A DNA stretch of 17,726 nt from Deltaproteobacteria bacterium (GCA_013287405.1 JABDDW010000030.1:1-17726), one strand, 5' to 3'; numbered from the stretch's first letter, positions 1 to 7,704 are shown. Made by a program: numbers and translations. Notes: generated from the sequence alone by a model not told the origin.

Positions 1-329
1 CGAAATTGATCCACAAGCTTTGAGAACTCGGCATTGCGGTGTTGATCAAAATCGCTATTCACGATCCTTCCAAGGGTCGCCTTCATACCTGTGAATTCAG
101 ATTGAATTGTGCAACCCTTAATTTCCAGCGGACCATTTCTTTGTCGTTCATCTTCTGTATTTTTCTTCGGATCTTTATCGACAATGGGTTCGGGAGAAGG
201 CGAATCAATGACAATCTTCGCCACAGGAGCATTTTCTTTTTCATCTATTTTTTTTTTAGAAAAATAAACCGATACGGCTAGTAAGAGGGCTATAAAACCT
301 AAAACCCAAACTAATCGGTCGAGTCTCAT
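1..329 (-). CDS. Membrane-anchored protein, C-terminus beyond window edge
   Basis: Reading the minus strand from an ATG at 329-327 gives 109 uninterrupted codons to the window edge, so the gene is 3'-partial. The product starts MRLDRLVWVLGF and has one N-terminal hydrophobic segment (about residues 5-23), then a lysine-rich stretch (SKKKIDEKE) and a proline/charged linker. By the positive-inside rule this suggests a type II inner-membrane anchor with the remainder in the periplasm, since no good signal-peptidase site follows. From about residue 70 (EIKGCTIQSEF) the sequence looks folded, but I do not recognise a family. The ATG shares one base with the scpB stop (TAATG), so it is the last visible member of the operon and probably translationally coupled. 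A plus-strand open frame at 39-281 is its shadow. Confidence 0.7.
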   Translation of the reverse strand, partial: MRLDRLVWVLGFIALLLAVSVYFSKKKIDEKENAPVAKIVIDSPSPEPIVDKDPKKNTEDERQRNGPLEIKGCTIQSEFTGMKATLGRIVNSDFDQHRNAEFSKLVDQF

Positions 330-1498
330 TACAGATCGTTTTCGCTAAATGCCGCCCTGGCCGCTGCGGTAAGGGAAGCCACCCCTACCTTTTCATCCTT
401 GGGTTTAGACTTGTGTTTGACCACAATTTCGGGGGCATCGGATGGTTCGGTAGCCACAGACGTCTCAATGGACTCAAGAAAAGGCTCAGTGACAGTAGTC
501 GCTTCAGGGGCTTCAACGGTCATAGCGGAACTCAGCTTCTCCTCCAGCTTCATTTCAAATTTAAGAAGCCACTTTTGATCATTTTCGTTTAAGATCTCTC
601 CCACGATTTGTCTTTCTCTTAGGTCTTGCGCCCTTTCATTATCCCGTCGTTCCCGCTCTCTTACTTTTTCTTGTTCAAAGAACTCACTGCTCGTGGATAT
701 CTCTGAAATGGCGTCGGTAATAGAAAGAAGTTCCGATTCTGCTTCTGAGTAACTCTTACCGGGGGCGATAGCGATTTTATCCGCTAAACTGCCCAAGGTT
801 TCTTTACCCAAATCACTATCATCCCCAATTCCTTCAGGGATCAGTTTATCAATTTCGCTTAATGTAGGAAGTTCTCGAATATTTCTTAATCCGAAGAGTT
901 CTAAAAACTGTTTAGTCGTTGCGTACAACATGGGCTTCCCGGGTAGCTCCGATTTTCCAGCGAACTTGACGAGACTTTTTTCCATTAAGGCCCGAACCAA
1001 GTGCCCCGATTCAACTCCCCGGATGTCATCAATCTCCGATTTTATAAGAGGTTGCTTGTAAGCAATAATACTCAAAACCTCTAGGGCCGGCCCGGACAAT
1101 TTAAACGGTCTCGCCTTGACTATCCTTTTAAGCCATCCGGCGTTTTCGATTTTCGTACGCAACTGAAAACCATGACTCACTTCTTCGAGGGTCACTCCCC
1201 GCTCTCCTCCGGTATAATCAGTTTGCATTCGTCCAATAATATCGTGGAGCCTGTCGCTGGAAATATCAACACCGTGAAAAACACCTTTGATCTGTGCAAA
1301 TGTAAGAGGATGGGCAGAGGCAAAGAGAATACTTTCGATTATAGATTTTACCTGAGCGTCTTCAAGTTCTGTGGGGAGGGCCACTTCTCCGGGAACGAAC
1401 GCCTCTACAGATGCAGTTACATCCGCTACTTTCTCTTGGATACCCCCGAACTCTTGCTCCATCGCCGCCGCAATATCAAGCTCTTCATTTTCGTTCAT
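329..1498 (-). CDS. scpB: Segregation and condensation protein B, C-terminally extended
   Basis: ScpB binds the ScpA kleisin as a dimer and completes the SMC-ScpAB condensin that organises and segregates the chromosome. The paired winged-helix core is recognisable at about residues 50-220: IIESILFASAHPLTFAQI, then LEEVSHGFQLRT, then the hallmark LSIIAYKQPLIKSEID, ending near LPTLSEIDKL. At 389 residues it is about twice the usual ScpB length of near 200. The excess is an acidic N-terminal extension of about 50 residues and a long C-terminal region with a charged, probably coiled-coil stretch (EFFEQEKVRERERR) and a basic segment (VKHKSKPKDEK). The ATG overlaps the scpA stop by one base (TAATG), which fixes the start and implies coupled translation. 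The family call is firm; the role of the extensions is unknown. Confidence 0.95.
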   Translation of the reverse strand: MNENEELDIAAAMEQEFGGIQEKVADVTASVEAFVPGEVALPTELEDAQVKSIIESILFASAHPLTFAQIKGVFHGVDISSDRLHDIIGRMQTDYTGGERGVTLEEVSHGFQLRTKIENAGWLKRIVKARPFKLSGPALEVLSIIAYKQPLIKSEIDDIRGVESGHLVRALMEKSLVKFAGKSELPGKPMLYATTKQFLELFGLRNIRELPTLSEIDKLIPEGIGDDSDLGKETLGSLADKIAIAPGKSYSEAESELLSITDAISEISTSSEFFEQEKVRERERRDNERAQDLRERQIVGEILNENDQKWLLKFEMKLEEKLSSAMTVEAPEATTVTEPFLESIETSVATEPSDAPEIVVKHKSKPKDEKVGVASLTAAARAAFSENDL

Positions 1499-2427
1499 TA
1501 AATCAGCTCCCCAGCCTCTACGGCTTTGACCTCTGTGTCGTCAACCAAACTTCCTTCATCAATGGCCTGAATGGCCTCTTCAGCTAAAGTATTTTCAGAA
1601 AGTTGTGCCTGGGCCTCATTCATAATAGTCTCAGCCGTAACTGCCGCATTGGCAGAATCAAACTCTTGAACCTTAGAGACGATGTCTGAGGTGACCAGGC
1701 GCAATGTCTCAAGATAAAGGGGCGCAAAGTTCTCCGTTTGATAAATTCGAATAAACTTCATTCGCGATAATTCCAAAACACTTAAAAACGTAATTATAAG
1801 ATCCCGCTTTGTAAAAGTTTCTCCCAGAAGCGAACGAAGCTCGATTTGCTCTCCCACAATAAATCGATGCCTTATGCTGAGGAGCCTAGCCGAGATGCTC
1901 TCACCCTTTCCATGGACTTGGTGGGTGGTCTTGACGGCTTCTTTCATAAGCTGCCTAAAAGCGGCAATCAGAGAGAAGAGCCCCCTATCATCTAGAATGA
2001 TTTCGTCTTCAACTTTGGGAAGGGACTCCTTAGCTCCTCGGAGCCAAACGTCTCGTCCTAAGAGGGGACGTTTGTAAATCTCACGACCCGCCTCTTGATA
2101 TTTCTGGTATTCAAGAAGCTTCTGAACAAGCTCTTCCCTTGGATCTTCGGCGACTTCCTCGCCATTTTCATTATAGTGCGGAACAAGCATTCTGCTTTTT
2201 ATATAAATCAGCGTTGAAGCCATAGCGACAAACTCGCCTGCGACTTCAAGGTTAAGCTCCTTCATAATCTGAATATATTCTAGGTACTGCTGGGTGATGC
2301 TGTGGATGGGAATATCGTAGATATCCATTTCTTCTTTTCTAATAAGATAAAGAAGAAGTGATAAAGGGCCCTCAAAAGTATTAAGCTGGACATTAACACC
2401 CTGCGCGGGACTTAAGGTTTCATTCAT
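1498..2427 (-). CDS. scpA: Segregation and condensation protein A (kleisin)
   Basis: ScpA is the kleisin that bridges the SMC heads and binds the ScpB dimer. The N-terminal SMC-binding part is clear (LNTFEGPLSLLLYLIRKEEM, then DIPIHSITQQYLEYI and ASTLIYIKSRMLVP, residues about 15-85). The C-terminal winged helix lies near DLIITFLSVLELSRMKFIRI (about residues 210-230). At 309 residues it is longer than the common length of roughly 250. The extra part is an acidic, alanine/glutamate-rich tail of about 60 residues after the winged helix. The start codon overlaps the trpS stop (ATGA) and the stop overlaps the scpB start (TAATG), placing it in the middle of a coupled operon. Confidence 0.95.
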   Translation of the reverse strand: MNETLSPAQGVNVQLNTFEGPLSLLLYLIRKEEMDIYDIPIHSITQQYLEYIQIMKELNLEVAGEFVAMASTLIYIKSRMLVPHYNENGEEVAEDPREELVQKLLEYQKYQEAGREIYKRPLLGRDVWLRGAKESLPKVEDEIILDDRGLFSLIAAFRQLMKEAVKTTHQVHGKGESISARLLSIRHRFIVGEQIELRSLLGETFTKRDLIITFLSVLELSRMKFIRIYQTENFAPLYLETLRLVTSDIVSKVQEFDSANAAVTAETIMNEAQAQLSENTLAEEAIQAIDEGSLVDDTEVKAVEAGELI

Positions 2428-3470
2428 TTCCAGCCCATTCCGCTATAAATTTCATCTAGAGTTTTAACTCCCTCTTCTCGCGCCCTGGTGCACCCATTTT
2501 CAATGATTTCATCAAGTTGCCGAGGGTTATTCAAGAACTCTTTTCGCTTTTCCAAAGGCCCCGCCATAAACGCATTGATGTTCCTAGCAAGCCATTTTTT
2601 GCAATCCCCGCACCCAAATAGAGCTTTCCGACAGTTATTATCAATTTCCTTACGATCTTCCAGCTTTGAAAAGAGCTTATGAAATGAGAACTCGGGACAA
2701 ATATCAGGATTCCCTGGGTCGGTTCGAGTGACACGAGCGGGATCGGTTTGCATTTTCATGCAAATTTTTTCTATATTCTCAGGTTCGTCAAGGAGAGGAA
2801 CAAAGTTGTTGTAGCTCTTACTCATTTTTCGGCCGTCGGTCCCTAAAATAACGAGTTCATTACCAGCGCCGGTTTTTGTGGGGTCTTTCTGTTCGGCCTC
2901 CTTACTCTTATTTGTTGTGAGCAAGGCTCTCGGTTCAGGAATCTTAAGTTTATAGAGATGGTTCAGCCTTCTTACAATTTCCCGGGCTAACTCTAGATGG
3001 GGAACCTGATCGGGTCCTACAGGCACGATCTCCCCGCGAAATATAGAAATGTCTGCTGCTTGTAATACAGGGTAAGCGTACCTCCCCAAATTGCAGACAT
3101 CTTTTTTCTTGAGGTCATCAATGGAGTCTTTCCATGTCGTCACCCGATCTAACCAAGGTAAAGGGGTGATCATGGTGAAAAGCATATTGAGTTCCATAAG
3201 TTCTGGAATTTCACTTTGAATAAATATTACGCTCTTCTCCGGGTCAATCCCGAAGGCAATCCAATCGGTAATAATATCTCTATTATATTTTTTAAAGACC
3301 TCGGGTTCTTTGTAGGCATCTGTGAGAGCATGCCAATTCATGGCACCGAAAAAACATTCGTAATCCTTTTGAAGTTCGATCCAGTTTTTTAATGCTCCAA
3401 AATAATTGCCGATGTGCAATCGATTCGTGGTCCGCATCCCACTCATGACACGTGGTTTTTTGGAGCTCAT
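2424..3470 (-). CDS. trpS: Tryptophan--tRNA ligase with four-cysteine motif
   Basis: This class I aminoacyl-tRNA synthetase charges tRNA-Trp in the cytoplasm. The HIGH-type signature is H19-I-G-N (in RLHIGNYFGALKNW), and the KMSKS loop is intact at residues 215-219 (GRKMSKSYNN). The 348-residue length is normal. Residues C258, C280, C287 and C290 form C-x21-C-x6-C-x2-C, very close to the C-x22-C-x6-C-x2-C motif that binds a [4Fe-4S] cluster in Thermotoga maritima TrpRS. Cluster binding here is therefore likely but inferred. The gene overlaps the upstream protease gene and downstream scpA by ATGA junctions, and no trp attenuator or T-box leader is seen because there is no leader space. Confidence 0.96.
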   Translation of the reverse strand: MSSKKPRVMSGMRTTNRLHIGNYFGALKNWIELQKDYECFFGAMNWHALTDAYKEPEVFKKYNRDIITDWIAFGIDPEKSVIFIQSEIPELMELNMLFTMITPLPWLDRVTTWKDSIDDLKKKDVCNLGRYAYPVLQAADISIFRGEIVPVGPDQVPHLELAREIVRRLNHLYKLKIPEPRALLTTNKSKEAEQKDPTKTGAGNELVILGTDGRKMSKSYNNFVPLLDEPENIEKICMKMQTDPARVTRTDPGNPDICPEFSFHKLFSKLEDRKEIDNNCRKALFGCGDCKKWLARNINAFMAGPLEKRKEFLNNPRQLDEIIENGCTRAREEGVKTLDEIYSGMGWK

Positions 3471-4120
3471 TGAAGACCCACCACTGAAGCAGCAATATTT
3501 ATCATGGTATCAAAGACAGGGAAGATAACGGCCCCTAAAACCTTTCCCAAAAAACCCGTCATAAATAAAAGAAGAAGGAGAATTCCAGAATAAAGCTGCA
3601 TCTCTTCAAGTTTTCTGTTCACACTTGTGGGAAGAAATATTTCAAAAATCTTTGCCCCATCCAGAGGGTGCAGGGGAATAAGGTTAAAAAACGCTAGAGC
3701 AAGATTGATCAAAATAAAGTTTCTGCTTAACTCGAAGAAAAACCCGTGGGGGCCACCATATTTAACCGAAAGGACGACAAAAAAGGCCCCAAACATGGCC
3801 ATAATAATATTCGAACCTGGACCCGCCGAAGCGACCCAAAACATTCCTGTCTTTTGATTCTTTAAATTTCGCGAATTGACGGGGACGGGTTTGGCCCAAC
3901 CAATGAGGGGAACCCCCGTAAACATGCCGACCAAAGGCAGCGCAATGGTTCCAATAAGATCGGCGTGGGCCATTGGGTTCAGTGTCAATCGCCCCATAAT
4001 TCTCGCGGTGGGATCTCCCAACTTATTTGCAACCCAACCATGGGCAAATTCGTGGGCGCACAAAGCAAAAAGAAAAGGGATAAACCCAGTAACGACTCTG
4101 AGGATAGGTTCAGCTTCCAT
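3467..4120 (-). CDS. M50 (site-2-protease type) zinc metalloprotease, inner membrane
   Basis: This is a short M50 intramembrane peptidase of the kind without PDZ domains. The zinc-binding motif is H23-E-F-A-H27 inside the first hydrophobic segment (PFLFALCAHEFAHGW), and the second signature is NLIPLHPLDG, with D154 as the third metal ligand. There are about five to six membrane segments over 217 residues. Family members of this length usually sit in an operon with trpS, scpA and scpB in delta-type proteobacteria, as here. No substrate can be named. The start at 4120 lies 13 bases after the upstream stop and has no strong Shine-Dalgarno sequence, so coupling is likely. The 3' end overlaps trpS by ATGA. 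Confidence 0.93.
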   Translation of the reverse strand: MEAEPILRVVTGFIPFLFALCAHEFAHGWVANKLGDPTARIMGRLTLNPMAHADLIGTIALPLVGMFTGVPLIGWAKPVPVNSRNLKNQKTGMFWVASAGPGSNIIMAMFGAFFVVLSVKYGGPHGFFFELSRNFILINLALAFFNLIPLHPLDGAKIFEIFLPTSVNRKLEEMQLYSGILLLLLFMTGFLGKVLGAVIFPVFDTMINIAASVVGLQ

Positions 4121-4133
4121 GGTCTAACTTTTA

Positions 4134-5054
4134 TCAAGAAGCAAAAAAATGAGCCACCGAAATCAACTCTTGTTTCTTGAAATAACTAGAAACATAGGGG
4201 CATTTCGTCGTCAAAAGACACATAATGGGGGTTTTAAGCTCGCTTTGATGCTCCGAAAATAAATAAAAATTGGCTTGGCCTTTACTTATAATAAGATCTG
4301 AATTGAAAAGGGCCTCGGTCAATTCTGGTGATTTTTCTTCCCAAGAAATTCCGAGTGTGTCCGGGCCCGCGCAGATGATCAAATCGGCGTATTTCTCCAT
4401 CTCAACATAAGCCCCGTCCTCTAGAGTCGCATCGCTTGTGATTGGCCCCCCTCGGAGGGCACTGATTACAAACCATCCTCTTTGCTTGAGATCTTTTATC
4501 AAAAGTCTATCAAATGCAATCTCACCTACGTTGTCATGAACATAAAGCAGTCGAGGCCGCTTTTTTAATTTTTTTGGTAGCGCATCCACGAATTTATAAA
4601 ACTTTGAAACATGGTTTACCTTAAGAGGTTCGGCCACCTTGTCTCTGACATGTTTTTCAATTGTTTTTATTGGAACGCTATAGCCCGTTCCTACCGTCCG
4701 AAAATCAAGATGATTGCTGGCAATTACCCATTTAATGAGCTCTTCAAATTTCCTCAAACCCTCTTTTTTGGATTCTAATTTTTTTTGAAGTTTTTTTGAA
4801 AGAGCCAAACCCACATCGTTACAATTCTTTCTCAATTCGGCAAAAGGTAGGCGTTGGCCGGTCTTGAGTTTGGCAATACGGTGGACTTCGGTAATAAAAA
4901 CGCTGGGGATTGTATTAAAATTAAAGTTCCTCCCCATATAATCCATGCAGCTATTAATTATTTCGAGCTGTTTGTTCTCGTCTACCCCCATGAGCTTCAC
5001 CGCTCCAGAAATATCATCGATAATGCAGCCCGGGCACGCTTGTTCTGCTTTCAT
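4134..5054 (-). CDS. DUF89 (ARMT1-like) metal-dependent phosphatase
   Basis: DUF89 proteins are metal-dependent phosphatases proposed to remove damaged or excess phosphorylated metabolites. Visible signatures are an N-terminal C7-P-G-C10 pair typical of the prokaryotic subfamily, N114 in ASNHLDF, the metal-binding D174-N175 in HDNVGEIAFD with E178, TSDATLED around residues 207-213, and SKGQANFY at 257-264. All the expected metal and phosphate contact positions appear present. The length of 306 residues is normal. The substrate is unknown. It is the first visible gene of the protease-trpS-scpAB run, 13 bases ahead of the M50 gene, so the operon promoter should lie in 5055-5287. The start has no clear Shine-Dalgarno sequence (TAAAGC just upstream). 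Confidence 0.9.
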   Translation of the reverse strand: MKAEQACPGCIIDDISGAVKLMGVDENKQLEIINSCMDYMGRNFNFNTIPSVFITEVHRIAKLKTGQRLPFAELRKNCNDVGLALSKKLQKKLESKKEGLRKFEELIKWVIASNHLDFRTVGTGYSVPIKTIEKHVRDKVAEPLKVNHVSKFYKFVDALPKKLKKRPRLLYVHDNVGEIAFDRLLIKDLKQRGWFVISALRGGPITSDATLEDGAYVEMEKYADLIICAGPDTLGISWEEKSPELTEALFNSDLIISKGQANFYLFSEHQSELKTPIMCLLTTKCPYVSSYFKKQELISVAHFFAS

Positions 5055-5287
5055 GCTTTAAATGCTATGGGTGTACCCGATTTGTGTCTAGGATAAATGG
5101 CCTGAGACGTTTTTTGAGCACGCTCGTCCTATCTTATGTATCATGAATATGAACCAACCTAAAGGCTAGGACGGATTTGTTCCAAGAGCCCCTTTCACCT
5201 CAAGCCGACCTTCTCACTCTGATCCTGATTTCGACGCTTGAGAACCATCACTATGCAGTGGCTATTAAACAATTCCCGACCAACTAT
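5055..5287. other. Intergenic stretch with presumed operon promoter
   Basis: These 233 bases separate gene B1 from the DUF89 gene, both on the minus strand. They should carry the end of the A1-B1 transcript and the promoter of the DUF89-to-scpB operon. I see no convincing GC-rich hairpin with a T-run, and no clean -35/-10 pair. A plus-strand frame is open for 51 codons (5153-5308), but it lacks an upstream start and runs into the 3' end of B1, so I do not call it a gene. Confidence 0.4.
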
Positions 5288-5917
5288 TCAATGTCCTTGC
5301 GGATATAGATCGGGATTATGGGCTTCCCAGTCTTGACACAATCCACGAGCCCCGCCGAACAGCAAGCAACGCTTTCGCCCGTCTCTGGCTTCGTCATCCG
5401 CTTTCTGCTTATCAGATAATTGCCAAATAACCTTTTGAATGACTCTTAGTTGGGAATCCGAATAGATCTTGATAACAGGAACGATTTGTTCGACGAAATA
5501 TTCAAATGCGGCGCCCGAATCAATAATTTTAATTTTTGCGTACGTAATAAAAACAGTTTGTAATGAAGGATCCGCAACGGAGGGCAAAGCTGAAATAACT
5601 TCTTTATAATGCTTTATGTCTTCGTCAGTCACCACGATTGTTTGAAGAAGCTTTCCCAGTCTCGTTAAGTCATGTCTATGGGCAAAAGCGAAGGTTTGAA
5701 GTTTTGAAAGGCGGTCCGAACGATCCCCACCCATCGAAAGCGACGCCTCGACGATTCGATCCAATAAATTCCCCTCTGTCGTGTTGACTGCACTCTCTAA
5801 TGCAGATGACAACTCTGTCGGATTCTCCAAAAGGTAGTTACATCGCTCCTTTTCGTATGAGTTGGCATCCAATGTGGATCCAGAAAATAAACCAATTGTA
5901 ATGATCCACTTAACCAC
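5288..5917 (-). CDS. Exported protein B1, paralogue of B2 (unrecognised family)
   Basis: The family is not recognised. I place the start at GTG 5917: it is preceded by GGAG at a 7-base spacing, it directly precedes a signal peptide (VKWIITIGLFSG, probable cleavage near LDA-NS), and it gives 209 residues, matching the 205 of paralogue B2 apart from a 4-residue C-terminal addition (PQGH). An in-frame TTG at 5950 is possible but would put a long polar leader before the signal. The mature chain is mostly helical. It has a cysteine shortly after the signal (ERCNYLL), a conserved middle (DSGAAFEYFVEQIVP) and a tail RCLL-x6-LC-x-DW-xx-HNPDLY. The start overlaps the end of A1 by 8 bases (GTGGTTAA), so A1 and B1 are probably co-translated and may form a periplasmic or surface complex. 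Confidence 0.75.
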   Translation of the reverse strand: MVKWIITIGLFSGSTLDANSYEKERCNYLLENPTELSSALESAVNTTEGNLLDRIVEASLSMGGDRSDRLSKLQTFAFAHRHDLTRLGKLLQTIVVTDEDIKHYKEVISALPSVADPSLQTVFITYAKIKIIDSGAAFEYFVEQIVPVIKIYSDSQLRVIQKVIWQLSDKQKADDEARDGRKRCLLFGGARGLCQDWEAHNPDLYPQGH

Positions 5918-7406
5918 CTGAATTCTCCATCGGAGATAAAAGCATTTCAAGAATGGGAGTCAGCGATTCAACATACTTTTCCCATTCCCCCGAATCGTGA
6001 ACTGTCGGCAAGAGATTGAGGATTTCTGACAACAGCTCAAGGGCGGAAGTTATTGTCTTACTGACCCCTCTCAACGCTTCGTACTGAGCTCTCAAGTCAC
6101 TATATGTTTGGTCTAAGGACTTCAGTCGCAGCTCCAGCAAATCAAATTGGCGCTCCAATTTGACCTTATCAGTCATCTGTACCGCGTTACTGTCCAGAAC
6201 TTTACGACCTTGGACTACATCTGCATCTAAAACCTCTATCTTTTTTAAGTAGGAAGCTTTAATGACATCGTGTCTAGCTTGAAGAAGCTTCATTCGTATT
6301 TGAAAACTTGTAAGCTCCTGAACGAGCTGGATCCTATTGACTCTTGAGAAATTTCCGCTCAATTCAGTTGAAGCAGCCAAAACTTTTTTCCAATGACCTT
6401 CAATGTCAATTTCACGGGCTAAGACCTTATAAGCAGATAGCGCCGATTCAACTTCGGGGATCGAGTTAAAAGCGAATAGCTCTATTTCATAATTGGCCAA
6501 GTTTTCGAAGTTCCCATGTTCCAAGGGGCGAACCTTTGGAAACGGTGGCGCAAGTGGATGGTTGGTATAAGGAAAAAATGGCGGCCTATGGTAATTAGCG
6601 TCGTCACGTAACCACATGGACTGAGCGTAAGCCTCTCTGAAAGCCGTTTTCAATTCTTGAATAGACGCCTGTAAGGATTGCACTTCAGACTCAGCATGCT
6701 GTCGCCCTATTATGCGAGGCATAGCTTCGATCTTTTGTGACAGCTGTGACTTGCTTTTTTTCAGCTGAACGTCGAGTGCCGCCGTTTTATAGATTTTGTA
6801 GTTTGGTTCAATTTTCTCCAAGATGATCGGCCAGATAACTGCCGAAAGAAAACTCAATTTGTCAGTCGACGCCAGCAGGCCGGTGACGATCCTACCAAAT
6901 CCGTTTAAATACGCCTCAGTCAATTTGGGGAAAGACCCTGCAATAGTTATCCTCCGCCGTCCAAAGACTCCATCTTTTTGAATTTCATTTTTGAAATCCA
7001 AAAGAATTGTTTTGCTAATTTTCGTTTTTTCAGCCTCAGAGCTGTTCGTGAGTGTGTTCATGGCACGCTGAAGTTGTTGATATTTTGTCAATATAAACGA
7101 GTCCGACAAAGTAGGGCCATATGGATTGTCAGGTATTGAAAAAAATGAAAGAACAACGCGATCAAATTCATGGCTTTCAAACAGATTATATTCGGCCAGT
7201 AGTTTTTTGAGATCTTGAGAATTCTTGACGTGACTAATCACCACGTTTTCAAAAGAGGGTAAGTCGATCATGGTTCGCTTGCAAGCAGCTTTGAGAAGCA
7301 ACGATTCATCGGAGTCATTTGGTGCGGCTATGGTGGAAATACTTATTGTGAGCACGCCAAGGTAAACAATAAAAAGTAGCCATTCTTTAATTACATTCGT
7401 CCACAT
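5910..7406 (-). CDS. Exported coiled-coil protein A1, paralogue of A2 (unrecognised family)
   Basis: The family is not recognised. I choose ATG 7406, which sits behind AGGTGG about 10 bases upstream and opens directly into a signal peptide (MWTNVIKEWLLFIVYLGVL, cleavage near TIAA-PN). The product is then 498 residues, against 499 for A2. A GTG at 7421 is the longer alternative. The mature protein is helical throughout: an N-terminal part with LLKAACKRT (one conserved cysteine) and LLAEYNLFESHEF, a proline-rich link (residues about 275-300, PPFFPYTNHPLAPPFP), then a heptad-rich C-terminal half with FSRVNRIQLVQELTSFQ and LDSNAVQ...LERQFDLLELRLKSL. No catalytic motif is apparent. It is followed by B1 with an 8-base overlap. 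Export to the periplasm or beyond is inferred from the signal peptide. Confidence 0.78.
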   Translation of the reverse strand: MWTNVIKEWLLFIVYLGVLTISISTIAAPNDSDESLLLKAACKRTMIDLPSFENVVISHVKNSQDLKKLLAEYNLFESHEFDRVVLSFFSIPDNPYGPTLSDSFILTKYQQLQRAMNTLTNSSEAEKTKISKTILLDFKNEIQKDGVFGRRRITIAGSFPKLTEAYLNGFGRIVTGLLASTDKLSFLSAVIWPIILEKIEPNYKIYKTAALDVQLKKSKSQLSQKIEAMPRIIGRQHAESEVQSLQASIQELKTAFREAYAQSMWLRDDANYHRPPFFPYTNHPLAPPFPKVRPLEHGNFENLANYEIELFAFNSIPEVESALSAYKVLAREIDIEGHWKKVLAASTELSGNFSRVNRIQLVQELTSFQIRMKLLQARHDVIKASYLKKIEVLDADVVQGRKVLDSNAVQMTDKVKLERQFDLLELRLKSLDQTYSDLRAQYEALRGVSKTITSALELLSEILNLLPTVHDSGEWEKYVESLTPILEMLLSPMENSGG

Positions 7407-7500
7407 GAATAACGATTCCACCTTAAATGGTTTGTGTGCAGGATGTTTCAGGTTTTGAATCTACGGGTTGAAAGGGCTCTATAATTTAGACCCTTCTTCC

Positions 7501-7512
7501 CGAAATATTTCG
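7501..7512. repeat. 12-bp perfect palindrome
   Basis: CGAAATATTTCG reads the same on both strands. It lies about 95 bases upstream of the preferred A1 start, next to the inverted repeat at 7474-7493, where an operator for a dimeric regulator could be. A chance palindrome in AT-rich sequence is also possible. Confidence 0.35.
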
Positions 7513-7630
7513 AATTGACCATCAAAAACGAAAAACTATCACATGCCGCACGACAGTTAAATGGGAAATATTTATATTGCATGACGAATTGTTAAGCGAT
7601 TAGGGGCCTATCCAGGATCCCAAGTGGTCG

Positions 7631-7646
7631 GGTCTAATGGTCTAAT
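7631..7646. repeat. Tandem 8-bp direct repeat GGTCTAAT
   Basis: Two perfect adjacent copies of GGTCTAAT lie 34 bases left of the IS66 end. A third copy lies at 12381-12388, upstream of the paralogous gene A2. It may be a shared control element of the two modules, or a scar of an 8-bp target duplication. Confidence 0.5.
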
Positions 7647-7679
7647 ATGCAATTGGTTCTCTCTTATTGCCTATAAATT

Positions 7680-7704
7680 GTAAGCGATTCAATTAGCCCC
7701 TTAG
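7680..7704 (+). repeat. IS66 left terminal inverted repeat
   Basis: This is a 25-bp end starting GTAAGCGATTCAATTAGCCC. It pairs perfectly with the reverse complement of 9992-10016, and identity breaks at the 26th base. Confidence 0.95.

Larger units (their letters stand above)
7407..7679. promoter_or_regulatory. Upstream region of A1-B1 with repeats and palindromes
   Basis: This 273-base spacer between A1 and the IS66 left end should hold the A1-B1 promoter, firing to the left. It contains an imperfect inverted repeat (GGGCTCTA 7474-7481 with TAGACCC 7487-7493) around an AT-rich core, which could be the -10 region with an overlapping operator. It also has a perfect 12-bp palindrome CGAAATATTTCG at 7501-7512, and two adjacent copies of GGTCTAAT at 7631-7646. 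No gene is visible. Assigning promoter elements is inference. Confidence 0.35.

Noticed and set aside
39..281. Plus-strand open frame of 80 codons at the left edge
   Set aside because: It is antisense to the membrane-anchored protein gene at 1-329 on the minus strand, which has a sensible anchor and a TAATG junction with scpB. The plus-strand translation has low-complexity phenylalanine runs and no recognisable feature.
1172..2077. Plus-strand frames opposite scpB and scpA
   Set aside because: They are shadows of firmly identified minus-strand genes and have no domain.
5153..5308. Plus-strand 51-codon open frame between B1 and the DUF89 gene
   Set aside because: It has no upstream start codon, matches no family I know, and overlaps the 3' end of B1.
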